Assembly: GCA_016793465.1 (NCBI GenBank)
Contig: JAEUJW010000040.1
Location: 1 to 64,000, forward strand
Source: Myxococcales bacterium
GTDB lineage: Bacteria; Myxococcota; Polyangia; Nannocystales; Nannocystaceae
Direction: 5' to 3'
Length of the DNA: 64,000 nucleotides
A program made the position numbers and the translations under genes. The notes beneath the pieces were generated by a model, which worked only from the letters and a program-made list of their open reading frames with translations, was not told where the DNA came from and made no database searches. Shown here one piece after another: positions 1-8,385 of the stretch. The first letter of the stretch is position 1, and each line of letters begins with the position of its first letter.

Positions 1-166
1 ACGCTTCGTCCACGGCCCGCCGGCTTCGCGACTGCCGCCCGCCGCCGTTTACATCAACCCCCCCGGAGAAACCCATCGCGACCACCACCACGCTTCACTA
101 AATTAATCGCTGCCGTGTCTCAAAGTCGTTGACAGGCACCGCGGCGCCAAGACCCCTCAATCCAGC

Positions 167-1234
167 ATGTTCTGCCTCATGTCGCCGGAGTCGGTGGTGC
201 CTGAGCGGCACCCGATCCGGCAGGTCAAGAAGCTCGTGGACCCGATCTTGCGGGAGCTGTCGCCGGTGTTCGAGGGCATGTACTCGGCGATGGGCCGACC
301 GTCGATCCCGCCGGAGTCGCTGCTCAAGGCGACGCTGCTGATGGCGCTGTTCTCGGTACGCAGCGAGCGGCTGTTCTGCGAGCAGCTTGGCTACAACCTC
401 TTGTTCCGGTGGTTCCTCGACATGAACATGACCGAGGAGGCCTTCGACCCGACGACCTTCACGAAGAACCGCGAGCGTCTGATGAACCACGACGTCGCGC
501 GCCAGTTCTTCGCCGCGGTCGTCGAGAAGGCCAAGGGGGCCGGCCTGATGAGCAGTGAGCACTTCTCGGTCGATGGGACGCTGATCGAGGCGTGGGCGTC
601 GCTCAAGAGCTTTCGCCGCAAGGACGAGACGCCGGAGGAGAAGCCGCCGGTCGACGACCCGGGCAACCCGACGGTCAGCTTCCACGGCGAGAAGCGGAGC
701 AACGAGACGCACGCGTCGACCACCGATCCCGAGGCGAGGCTCGCGCGCAAGGGCAACGGCAAGGAAGCCAAACTGGCCTACGCGCAGCACGTGCTGATGG
801 AGAACCGCAACGGGCTCATCGTCGACATGTGCGTCACGCACGCTCACGGCCGCGCCGAGGTCGAAGCCGCGTACCAGATGCTCGAGCGCAACGACCCGTC
901 TCGCTCGAGACGAACGGTCGGCGCCGACAAGGGCTACGACACCCGCGACTTCGTCGAAGGCTGCCGTCGCATCGGAGTCACCCCGCATGTCGCCATGAAC
1001 ACCGGACGCAACGGCGGGTCGGCGATCGATAAGCGCACGTCGAGGCATCTCGGATATGGGGTCAGTCAGCGCATCCGGAAACGGATCGAGGAGGTCTTCG
1101 GCTGGGGAAAGACCGTCGGCAACTTCCGCAGGACACGAGTGAAAGGCAGACAGAGGACCGAGACCGCGGCGCTCCTGGTGGGCGCCGCGTACAACCTGTG
1201 TCGGATGGCCAAGCTGCTGCTGGGCGTCCGGTAA
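167..1234 (+). CDS. IS5-like DDE transposase
   Basis: This 355-residue protein is a DDE transposase of the IS5-like type, catalysing cut-and-paste movement of its own insertion sequence. The N-terminal third (about residues 40-115) matches the DUF772-type region common in IS5/IS1182-like transposases. The catalytic acidic residues are visible as SVDGTLIEAW (about 135), GADKGYD (about 252) and RIEEVFGWGK (about 306), in the right order and spacing, and the length is normal, so the enzyme may be active. I could not identify terminal inverted repeats in the flanks, so the ends of the element are not defined. It lies immediately upstream of a truncated nuclease-like gene, so insertion or flanking deletion may have removed that gene's 5' end. 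The ATG at 167 gives the full-length family N-terminus. Confidence 0.9.
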   Translation: MFCLMSPESVVPERHPIRQVKKLVDPILRELSPVFEGMYSAMGRPSIPPESLLKATLLMALFSVRSERLFCEQLGYNLLFRWFLDMNMTEEAFDPTTFTKNRERLMNHDVARQFFAAVVEKAKGAGLMSSEHFSVDGTLIEAWASLKSFRRKDETPEEKPPVDDPGNPTVSFHGEKRSNETHASTTDPEARLARKGNGKEAKLAYAQHVLMENRNGLIVDMCVTHAHGRAEVEAAYQMLERNDPSRSRRTVGADKGYDTRDFVEGCRRIGVTPHVAMNTGRNGGSAIDKRTSRHLGYGVSQRIRKRIEEVFGWGKTVGNFRRTRVKGRQRTETAALLVGAAYNLCRMAKLLLGVR

Positions 1235-1240
1235 GGGCAG

Positions 1241-1265
1241 GCGACGCGGGTGATCCCCGCGTCGC
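1241..1265 (+). terminator. Perfect hairpin after the transposase
   Basis: A perfect 10-bp inverted repeat (GCGACGCGGG / CCCGCGTCGC) with a 5-nt loop starts 7 nt after the transposase stop codon. A second GC hairpin (GCCCCC / GGGGGC) follows at 1278-1295. Neither has a clear U-run, as is common in high-GC genomes. They could terminate transcription or mark the end of the insertion sequence. Confidence 0.5.
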
Positions 1266-1388
1266 TGAGCCCATGAAGCCCCCACCGCGGGGGGCCTCCA
1301 AGCCACCTCCCTCGACTCAATCAGGCGACCTCGAGCCGGATAGAGCCGTTCCACGTGGGTCTCCGACTCTTTTTCCGCAACCTGCTAG

Positions 1389-1676
1389 GGCGCCGAGACG
1401 GCTCCGCACAATTGCGTATTGGTCTGCGAGGCCAAGGCGCTGTGGCACGAGCTCTCGGGAGTCCTGGCGCAGGCGTTTGGGTACGTCGACCTGCTCGCGC
1501 TGAAGAATTGCCGGCGCATCCTGATCACGCAAGGATCAAGGTTCTACCTTTACACGCCCCGTGCAGACGATTGGGCCCCGACCGGCTATATCAACATCGA
1601 GAACATCCGGGATGATCACATCATGCCGGCGGGCACCAGCGCGATCGACACATTGATCGCACTCATGCCGCCGTGA
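1389..1676 (+). pseudogene. C-terminal fragment of a nuclease-like protein
   Basis: The frame opens right after an in-frame TAG at 1386-1388. It begins with a beta-strand-like stretch NCVLVCEAKALW, followed by an amphipathic helix, then a strand RRILITQGSRFYLYTP. The VCEAK segment resembles the E-x-K half-site of PD-(D/E)xK nuclease folds, and the strand-helix-strand pattern resembles the end of type I restriction R-subunit N-terminal or REase-fold toxin domains. No plausible ATG precedes it, so the 5' part seems lost, perhaps with insertion of the adjacent transposase. Three bases separate its stop from the next gene, so the two were probably translated together. The nuclease reading is inference from a short motif. 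Confidence 0.45.
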
Positions 1677-1679
1677 CGG

Positions 1680-2516
1680 ATGAACCGCGAAGACTGCTGT
1701 AGCAATATCCGGCCGGCCAGCCGGACGTGTGTGCCGTCTCGGCCGAGCTTCACCGCCCCGGGCGAAAACGGCTTGCGCGAGAGCACCCTGCTCGGCATTG
1801 TTCCGCGCATGCAATCTCGCGCCCAGCCCCACGTCGAATGTGTAGAAAGAGCGGAAAGAGGCCCCACGTGGGAGGAGCTCTACAAGTCGTGGTGCTCCAA
1901 CGCGCGAGAGTACCCCGAACTCGGCGCGCTCCCGGCGTTCGCCGAGATCCAGTGGCCGGGAGGCACCTACTGGGTGCCCGGACGACCCACGGAGGCGTAC
2001 GACCGGACGGACCACGAAGCTGCGTGGGTGGATTGGTGGCCGCGCGCTGAGCGGACGGCGCGAGCCGAACTCCTGGCGAAGAAAACGAGCTACGGCTGCT
2101 GGAACAGCGCATTTCCGCATCTGCCCGACGCGTGCCGCTATACGCTGCACTACCTCTGGGCGGCACGGCAAGACCCTCAGCTCACCGCGGCCGTCTGGCT
2201 CGCAGCGACGATGATCATGTGGAGATCGACGCGTGAAGAAGGGACGCGGTGGGGCCCGATGTCGGATGTGCGCGAGCAGGTCCATTACCTGTGCATCGAG
2301 CGCATGGAGAAGGCCGGGATCGGGCGCTGGCTTCACAACTGCAAATATACGCTTCCAGAGGCGTTCAATCGGTTCATCCGCCCTCCGAGGTACATGCACG
2401 AGCTCGTAGAAATGGCCGCCGCGAACGCGGTCTTCGTACACAATCGCTGGATGCTGGTTCGGCTCTGTGACGAGAAGAAGGCCGATCGCAAGAACCCTCC
2501 AACGACCGCATCTTGA
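1680..2516 (+). CDS. Uncharacterised protein downstream of nuclease fragment
   Basis: I do not recognise the family. The 278-residue frame is probably translated from an internal ATG near 1809 (MQSRAQPH), because residues 1-43 are Ser/Arg-rich and low in structure. From there the sequence has natural globular composition, rich in Trp, Tyr and Cys (TWEELYKSWCSNAREYPELG, AAWVDWWPRAER, YTLHYLWAARQD). There is no signal peptide or membrane segment. It starts three bases after the nuclease-like fragment, a spacing typical of coupled gene pairs. A partner or immunity role for the lost nuclease is possible but unproven. Confidence 0.6.
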   Translation: MNREDCCSNIRPASRTCVPSRPSFTAPGENGLRESTLLGIVPRMQSRAQPHVECVERAERGPTWEELYKSWCSNAREYPELGALPAFAEIQWPGGTYWVPGRPTEAYDRTDHEAAWVDWWPRAERTARAELLAKKTSYGCWNSAFPHLPDACRYTLHYLWAARQDPQLTAAVWLAATMIMWRSTREEGTRWGPMSDVREQVHYLCIERMEKAGIGRWLHNCKYTLPEAFNRFIRPPRYMHELVEMAAANAVFVHNRWMLVRLCDEKKADRKNPPTTAS

Positions 2517-2595
2517 TCCGTCCTCGGCGAACTCGACGGCCCGGCGGACCGCAGCGGGGCCGCGGGCGGTCGCCTGACGGACCGACCCCGGTACA

Positions 2596-3550
2596 CTACT
2601 CCTCGCCGTTCGCGTCGGGCCACCGCGACTTGATCATCTCGGCGATCTCCTCGAGCTTGTGGCCCTGGGCGGGCGAGGCTCTGGGTCACGAGCAGCAGCA
2701 ACAACGCTGCGCCGGTCTCACTCGCCGGGACCAGCGCGCGCTCATACCAGGTGACCGCCTCGTGCAGTTCCTCGCGGAGACTGGCGACGTCGCCGATCCC
2801 ACTGAGCGCCAGCACTGCGAACACCGGGTTCGGCATGGTCATCGTGCGCGTATACACCTCACGGAAGCCGGCGATCGCGTCGTCGATACTCGGCCCCCGT
2901 ATCGCCGCCCCCGATCGAGGCCGACCCCAGCGCCAACCGGATCGAGAGCCGCCTCACCCTCACCGCCGGCAGGCTCTGGGATCGGGAAAGCGGCGTGGAT
3001 CTCGGCGAGGTCGTATCGGGACGATGACCAGGCGAGCGCGACCTGCTGGGGCGGGGCGTCGTGGCGCGAGCCGACGCGGCCACGCGAGCCGCCGATCGGG
3101 CAGTAGCCGATCACCCCGACGAACGCAGATTCACCGCGACGGGCGGCGTTTGCCCTGCGGCGACAAGTCGAGCGCGACCAGCACTTGGCCGAGCACCCCG
3201 ACGGAGACCACGTTGCCGTCCATGGTGGTCCGCGAGAACAGGATGAAGTTCTGGTAGTCGACGTCGAGCAGCCGGTCGACGACGGCGTCGCCGCCAAAGT
3301 GCTGAAGGGCCGCGACGGCCAGCCGCCCGGCGCCCCGCGCCTCGTGGTCGATCCCCTGGCGCAGCGCGCTGCGGACCTCGTCGACACGCAGGGTCGGGAG
3401 CGTGACAGGCCGCGGCCGTGAGAGCACGGACGAGGATGAGCCCGAGGCGAGCACGATTCCCGCGCTGTGATGGTCCGATGGTCCCACCCGGGTCTGGGCC
3501 AGCATCAACGCCTGGCGCCCGACCTGCGTAGCCGTCGAGCGCCGGACCAC
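2596..3550 (-). pseudogene. Multiply frameshifted remnant of a large myxobacterial gene
   Basis: No single frame spans this stretch, yet natural protein sequence hops between the three reverse frames. From the 5' end there is a segment with GGDAVVDRLLDVDYQNFILF and SVGVLGQVLVALDL, then AEIHAAFPIPEP, then (after a shift near 2880) DDAIAGFREVYTRTMTMPNP and EELHEAVTWYERAL, and finally (after a shift near 2670) GHKLEEIAEMIKSRWPDANG ending at a TAG at 2596-2598. The helical pair around YERAL is TPR-like. I count at least three frame changes, so this is a dead gene or a badly assembled one. The family of the N-terminal part is not recognised. Confidence 0.6.
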
Positions 3551-3580
3551 GGAGGAGAGCGCGGGGCGCTCGCGCCCGGG

Positions 3581-4087
3581 TCAGACAGATCCGTCGATGC
3601 TCAGGCGTTCGATATGGATCTTGCCCTTGTGCGCGCTGCCGGTGATCTCGCTGGCTTCGACCTTGAGTTTGGCGGTCTGACCGGCACGGAGTTCGCCCTT
3701 GGCCGAGAACGGGACCGTCGCCAATTCGCGATCGTCCTTGCCGATGTAGGTAATCTTGCCATGCATGTCCCGCACATCGAACTCAGTCGTATTCGTGAAC
3801 TCGATCGCCGTCGCCCGCGTGTAACTGTTGATGATGCCCTTGTCGTAAAAATCCCACTTTCCGGGCTTGATGAACCGCGAGGGCTCGGCGTTGAGATCGG
3901 CCCGCGCCTTCTCGCGTGCCTTCATCTTCTCCAGCAACTCCCGATCCTCTTGGCTGATGAGCGGAGATACGTTCTTGGCCTCGACCTTGGCCTCGACCTT
4001 TCGTTCCGCTGGTTGACTCGAGTTGCCCGCACCGCAGGCCGCGGCGAACATCAGGATGACAGACAATGACAGACACGCGCGAAGCAT
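3581..4087 (-). CDS. Small lipoprotein, function unknown
   Basis: The ATG at 4087 gives a clean lipoprotein signal: MLRAC, a hydrophobic stretch and a lipobox ending AAAC at Cys18. The mature protein has a Lys/Glu-rich helical linker (EAKVEAKNVSPLISQEDREL), then a C-terminal beta-rich domain with KWDFYDKGIINSYTR, TEFDVRDMHGKITYIGK and ELRAGQTAKLKVEASE. This looks like an Ig-like or DUF-type fold measuring about 100 residues, of the kind found in secreted proteins that describe transport or binding. It would be anchored to a membrane leaflet. It stands alone between a pseudogene and a divergent block, with about 190 bp of upstream sequence for a promoter. Function unknown. Confidence 0.75.
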   Translation of the reverse strand: MLRACLSLSVILMFAAACGAGNSSQPAERKVEAKVEAKNVSPLISQEDRELLEKMKAREKARADLNAEPSRFIKPGKWDFYDKGIINSYTRATAIEFTNTTEFDVRDMHGKITYIGKDDRELATVPFSAKGELRAGQTAKLKVEASEITGSAHKGKIHIERLSIDGSV

Positions 4088-4280
4088 GAGGTCCCTCCGG
4101 CCGCCAGGATAGCCGTCATCGCCGCATCGGGACAGAATTGCACGCAACGATCAAAACTCGCTGCCGTCCGATGAATTGAAGGAGCCTTCCGCGAACTTTG
4201 TTCTCCTGTCCAGTGCGCCGACCGGAGAACATCCCCCCGAACTACAGGAGATTGCGTCGATGGGGTGGGTACCGGCTCGC

Positions 4281-5030
4281 CTATCGAGCCACCGCACGTG
4301 GCACGACGAAGAACTCGAGGTGTCCGTCGAACGCCTCGTTCGCCGCGGCGAGCGGCAACCCCATCAGCGCCTTGCGGAAGCACCAGCGCAGCGACGGATC
4401 GCGGATCGTCGAGTTTACGGTCAGGGCCGAGACCCTCCCCTCCCGCGCCGTGAACGCCAGCGAGATGGTCCCCTTCAACGTCCGGTCGCGTTGCACGAGC
4501 GGACGACAGCAGGCCGCGAGCTTATCCAGGGCCCCGTGCACCGCCCGTCGGATCGGCTCGACCTGCGCCTGCGTCGCTCCGCTCGCGCGCACGAGCGAGA
4601 TCTGCGGCACCACGTCCGGCGACGGCGGCGGCGGTTTCGCGGCGGCTCGTCGCGGTGGTCGGGGCCGGTTCGCCGGTGGTGGGGCCTGCTCGCTCACGGG
4701 TGGCGCTGTCGAAGCCATCGGCGGCGGGTCTCCCACGACGGGCGCCGCGGGCTCTCGGGACTGTGACTCGGTCGGCAGAGAGATCTCCGACTCGGCGACC
4801 ACCACGGCTTCCTCGTGCACCGCCGGATTTTTCACGCCGATCCACCAGAGCACGGCGCCCGCGACCCCCATGCACGGCGCCCCGACCCACGCCCATCGAG
4901 CCGATCGCCGCCGCGACGTGACCACGCGCAAAGGCTCCGCCGTCGCTCGCAGCCCCGCGACCTCGCCGTGGTACCGAAATTGAAACGGCGTTTCCGGCAT
5001 CCCTCGAAGACCCGCGCCTCGTCGTTGCAT
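4281..5030 (-). CDS. Single-pass membrane protein with AgmX/TonB-like C-terminal domain
   Basis: The protein has a short cytoplasmic N-terminus, one membrane segment (about residues 47-66, GAPCMGVAGAVLWWIG), a Pro-rich periplasmic linker (residues 95-140) and a C-terminal domain of about 100 residues. That domain matches the AgmX/PglI pattern of myxobacterial gliding proteins, with paired Cys (LAACCRPLVQRD), a central strand GTISLAFTAREGRVSALTVN and a terminal WCFRKALMGLPL. The same type of domain closes the kinase at 33.3 kb. Proteins of this build span the periplasm and contact the outer envelope, but the exact partner is unknown. The start may instead be the ATG at 5000 (MPETPFQFRYHGE). 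It is divergent from the MoxR operon across 81 bp. Confidence 0.75.
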   Translation of the reverse strand: MQRRGAGLRGMPETPFQFRYHGEVAGLRATAEPLRVVTSRRRSARWAWVGAPCMGVAGAVLWWIGVKNPAVHEEAVVVAESEISLPTESQSREPAAPVVGDPPPMASTAPPVSEQAPPPANRPRPPRRAAAKPPPPSPDVVPQISLVRASGATQAQVEPIRRAVHGALDKLAACCRPLVQRDRTLKGTISLAFTAREGRVSALTVNSTIRDPSLRWCFRKALMGLPLAAANEAFDGHLEFFVVPRAVAR

Positions 5031-5111
5031 GTACCACGGCCCGCCGTGACCGTGAAGCTGTGTCTGTTCGCCGCGCGATCACCGTGAAAGACTCACGCTG
5101 ACTCGCGCCTC

Positions 5112-5552
5112 ATGTCCGCCCCCGACGTCCCCCAGCCGCGACGCGCCCTGCGCCAGTCACTCCTCGCGGGCCTCGCATTGCTCGCACCCGGCGCCTTCGC
5201 CCACGCCCTCGACGCCCCGTCCCTCCCGACCAGGCACAATGTCAAACTCGGCCAGCGCTATCAGATATCGTCGAGCACGCTCATCCACGGCTCGTGCAGC
5301 GGCTGCAGCGACCAAACTGTGGGGCCCATCCCCGACGCGCTCCTCCTCGTCGATCTCGTCGTCACGGTCGACGGCACCACCCACACCCAGACGCTCAGCC
5401 TTCCCGGCGACGCCACGTTCGTCCCCCCCGTCAGCGGCACGCTCGAGCGCTGGCGCGCCGCCGCCGACCCCGTCCCGCCCCATCGTCGCGCCGAGATCCC
5501 GAGCGGTTGCCACGTCACCGGCGGCACTCCGAAAGTCGAGGTAACGCCATGA
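5112..5552 (+). CDS. Exported protein, first gene of the MoxR operon
   Basis: The 146-residue product has a Sec signal peptide (LLAGLALLAPGAFAHA, cleavage near residue 32) and a mature domain with a CSGCS motif (about residues 61-65) and alternating strands (ALLLVDLVVTVDGTTHTQTL). The overall size and beta-rich pattern suggest a small periplasmic Ig-like domain; the family is not recognised. Its stop overlaps the next start as ATGA at 5549, so translation is coupled and the five genes through 13306 form one operon. Position at the head of a MoxR-type operon suggests a role in assembling or sensing an envelope complex, by context only. Confidence 0.7.
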   Translation: MSAPDVPQPRRALRQSLLAGLALLAPGAFAHALDAPSLPTRHNVKLGQRYQISSSTLIHGSCSGCSDQTVGPIPDALLLVDLVVTVDGTTHTQTLSLPGDATFVPPVSGTLERWRAAADPVPPHRRAEIPSGCHVTGGTPKVEVTP

Positions 5553-6682
5553 GCCAGCCCGCCACCAGCCCACCACCGCCCAGCGGCCGACCCGGCTTCG
5601 TCGCCGACCTCGGCTTCCTATTCGTCGTGCCCTGGCTGCTTCTATGGCGATACGAGGTCACTGATGCGTCGTCGCGCTCGCTGTGGGTCGGCTGGACTCC
5701 GGCCCTCGTCGTCCCCTTCCTCTGTATCATCGCTATCGTCGTCGCCCTGAACCAGCGCCAGCCGCGGGGTTTCTTGCCGTATCCTGCGCGCTGGGCCGGC
5801 CTCGCCATGGCCCTGGTGCTCCCGGCGTGGATCGCCCTCGCCGTCATCGATGCTGGCGGCCGCGTCCCCGATCTGCGGGACAGCGCCCGTGAGACCCGCG
5901 CGGCCGCCGAGGCCGCCCTCGCCGCCGCGCCCTCCTCCGACGAACGGCGCGCGCACGAGGGTGCGCTCGTCGCAGCCGAGTCCGCGGAGAAGCTCGCCAC
6001 GGCGATTGAGAGCACCGAAGCCCGCGGCGCCCCCGTCCCGTCCGCTCCGCTCGGCGCCCCCGACGACGCCATCGCCCCGGAAAGCCGCGCGGTCCTCGAA
6101 CAGGCGGTGGGCCTCGCCCACGCTTTAGAACACGGCAGCGGCCTTCCGCCGGAGTTCGCCGCGGAGGCCAAGGCCGCCGGCCTCGATGACGAGAAGCTCC
6201 TCCTCGCCCTCCTCGTGCTCGCAGCTGGCATCCTCGCCCCGCTGCTCGGTCTGTCAACGGAGGCGACCCTCCTCATCCTCCAGACCCTCGTCACCGCCGG
6301 CGAACTGTCTCCCGGCAATCTCATGAAGGTTACCTACGCGCTCGCCACCTCGGCGCGCCCCGACGGGACCTTCGACGAGCCGAAGCTGCTCGACAGCCTC
6401 GACCGCGCCACCGACCTCGCCCGTGACGCGAAGACGCTGTTCGACGCCGCCGAGAAGGCCGGCGCCGTCGGCGCGAAGGATTCGCCGCTCTACAAATTCT
6501 TCCGCGAGGCCGCCGACGACGCCGCCGCCCCGCCGCGTGATAGGACCTGCTTCGATGACCTGGTGCGCACGAACCCCGATCTCTCGAACAAGGCGCTCGT
6601 CGATCTCGCCAAACGAAGCTGCCTCGATCTCACCCCGAAGCAGATCCAATCGCTGGTGCGTCGACGCGGAGGCCCGCGATGA
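5549..6682 (+). CDS. Membrane protein of the MoxR operon
   Basis: The 377-residue protein has three predicted membrane segments near the N-terminus (about residues 20-35, 50-67 and 80-95), an Ala/Glu-rich coiled region around residues 105-145, a further hydrophobic stretch at about 214-250, and a soluble C-terminal region with CFDDLVRTNPDLSNKAL. I do not recognise the family. It overlaps both neighbours by four bases (ATGA at 5549 and 6679), so it is a fixed member of the operon. A partner of the MoxR ATPase in a membrane-bound complex is the simplest reading; that is context, not homology. Confidence 0.7.
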   Translation: MSQPATSPPPPSGRPGFVADLGFLFVVPWLLLWRYEVTDASSRSLWVGWTPALVVPFLCIIAIVVALNQRQPRGFLPYPARWAGLAMALVLPAWIALAVIDAGGRVPDLRDSARETRAAAEAALAAAPSSDERRAHEGALVAAESAEKLATAIESTEARGAPVPSAPLGAPDDAIAPESRAVLEQAVGLAHALEHGSGLPPEFAAEAKAAGLDDEKLLLALLVLAAGILAPLLGLSTEATLLILQTLVTAGELSPGNLMKVTYALATSARPDGTFDEPKLLDSLDRATDLARDAKTLFDAAEKAGAVGAKDSPLYKFFREAADDAAAPPRDRTCFDDLVRTNPDLSNKALVDLAKRSCLDLTPKQIQSLVRRRGGPR

Positions 6683-8382
6683 GCTGGCGCGTCCTGCAAT
6701 ACTTCGGCCTCGGCGAGCGCCGCGGGCGCGCACGGCCGGCCGCAGTCGTCGACGACGAGGATCCAGCCCTCATGATGACCGGAGATGCGCTGACGCAGGC
6801 CATCCTCGAGAACATCCGTCTGCGCCGCTCAGTCCTCGTCACCGGCCCGCGCGGCTGCGGCAAGAGCTTCTGCAGCGAGCAGGCGATCAAGCTCGCCAAG
6901 TCGCACGGCCTCATCGGCGGCTCGCGCTTCATGCAGGGCAACCGCGAGATCCCCCGCGACGCCCTCAGCGAGGACACGCTCATCGTCGGCGACGGCGGCA
7001 AGGTCGAGCTGCTCAAGGCGCTCGCCCTGCGCCCGCTCGAGGAGAGCGGATCGATCACCCGCGAGGGCTTCCCCGACTGGCCTGGCATCCCGCGCGGCAT
7101 GGGCGTCGACCCCATGCGCACGTGGACCCACCGCGACTGGATGGTCCTCTTCCTCGACGAGATCAACCGCTTCGGCGACGGCTTCCTCGACAGCCTGCTC
7201 GCCCTCCTCGAGGAGCGGAAGATCGTCCGCCGCGGGCAGGACTACTACGTCCCCATCGTCGTCGTCGCCACCGCCAACCCACCCGGCTACGACATGACCG
7301 CCAAGAAGCTCAGCCCCCCGCTGCAGGCCCGCATCACCCGCTCCTTCCGCGTCTCCCAGCCCGACGTCGACACCCTCGTCCACGGCATCATGCCCGCCAA
7401 GATCGACGAGTTCACCCGCGACTATCTCCCCGGCGAAGCGCCCGCCGTCCCGCTCGAGCTCCGCTACCTCGCCGCCGGCGTCACCCTGTGCCTGTGGGGC
7501 GACCCCTCCGCCGGCTCGAAGGGCCGCTACTTCCTGTCCCACGCCACCCGCGCGCTCCTGCAGCGGCTCATGGCCGCCGACGACGCCCTCGCCCGCGACA
7601 TGCGCGAGCTGTCCACTCTCATCGAGTTCGGCCCCGATGCGCGCGCCATCACTGACTGGATCGGCTGCGCCATGGCCCGCGCTGGCACCGATGGCGCCCG
7701 CGTCGTCACCCCGCAGCACCTCGAGGCCACCGCCGTTCACGTACTCAGCCACAAGGTCCGCGAGAAGTTCAACGAGGGCGCCAACCCCAACCTCGGCATC
7801 CGCCGCGACCGCCTGATCCTCGACATCGTCCGCCGCATCGTCCACAAGCCCGCCATGACCGCAGCGCTCGGCCTCGCAACGGCCAAAAAGCCCGCCTCCC
7901 TGCCTCCCCGCCCGCAAGCCCCCGCCTACAAGCCCGAGCTTCTGCCCGACTCCGCCGTCGCGCAGATCTTCGGCGAGTTCGCCCACGCTCGCGTGTTCGG
8001 TCACGCCCTCGTCCCCGGATACACCCAGCACCGCGCGACGGTCCTACCGACGGCCGACCACGTCCGGATCTGGGCCAACACTGTCGACGGCGCCCTCCAG
8101 CCGTACGCGACGCCGGCCGACGTCCAGCAGATCGTCTCACGCGGCCTGTGGGCCCTCGTGCGCGCCGTCCACCCCGGCCAGCAACTCGACATGCAGGTCG
8201 TCCAGCACACCGGCGAGCTGTACATGTGGACGTTCGAGGCGCTCGAGAGGACCGCCAACCCCGCCGGCATGGAACGCGCCCAGGCCGCCCGCGTCGCCGT
8301 CGACAAGGTCGTCGCCGCGATCTTCCAGTCCCCGGCCAACCCGCGGAACGCACCGCGGGCGGCACACGAGTGGAGCGCGTGA
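6679..8382 (+). CDS. MoxR-type AAA+ ATPase
   Basis: This is a MoxR-family AAA+ ATPase, a class of chaperone-like machines that mature or activate partner complexes, usually next to VWA/DUF58 proteins. Walker A is GPRGCGKS (about residue 55), Walker B LFLDEI (about 157) and a sensor-like VVATANPPGYD follows near 195. The N-terminal AAA+ core takes roughly 30-330. The C-terminal 230 residues are unusual: a further helical domain with ALQPYATPADVQQIVSRGLW and a Trp/Met-rich segment (LYMWTFEALER), making the protein longer than the typical 300-350-residue MoxR. Overlap with both the upstream gene and the GTG of the next gene places it at the centre of the operon. Function is well supported; the substrate is not known. 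Confidence 0.9.
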   Translation: MSWRVLQYFGLGERRGRARPAAVVDDEDPALMMTGDALTQAILENIRLRRSVLVTGPRGCGKSFCSEQAIKLAKSHGLIGGSRFMQGNREIPRDALSEDTLIVGDGGKVELLKALALRPLEESGSITREGFPDWPGIPRGMGVDPMRTWTHRDWMVLFLDEINRFGDGFLDSLLALLEERKIVRRGQDYYVPIVVVATANPPGYDMTAKKLSPPLQARITRSFRVSQPDVDTLVHGIMPAKIDEFTRDYLPGEAPAVPLELRYLAAGVTLCLWGDPSAGSKGRYFLSHATRALLQRLMAADDALARDMRELSTLIEFGPDARAITDWIGCAMARAGTDGARVVTPQHLEATAVHVLSHKVREKFNEGANPNLGIRRDRLILDIVRRIVHKPAMTAALGLATAKKPASLPPRPQAPAYKPELLPDSAVAQIFGEFAHARVFGHALVPGYTQHRATVLPTADHVRIWANTVDGALQPYATPADVQQIVSRGLWALVRAVHPGQQLDMQVVQHTGELYMWTFEALERTANPAGMERAQAARVAVDKVVAAIFQSPANPRNAPRAAHEWSA

Positions 8383-8385
8383 GTC

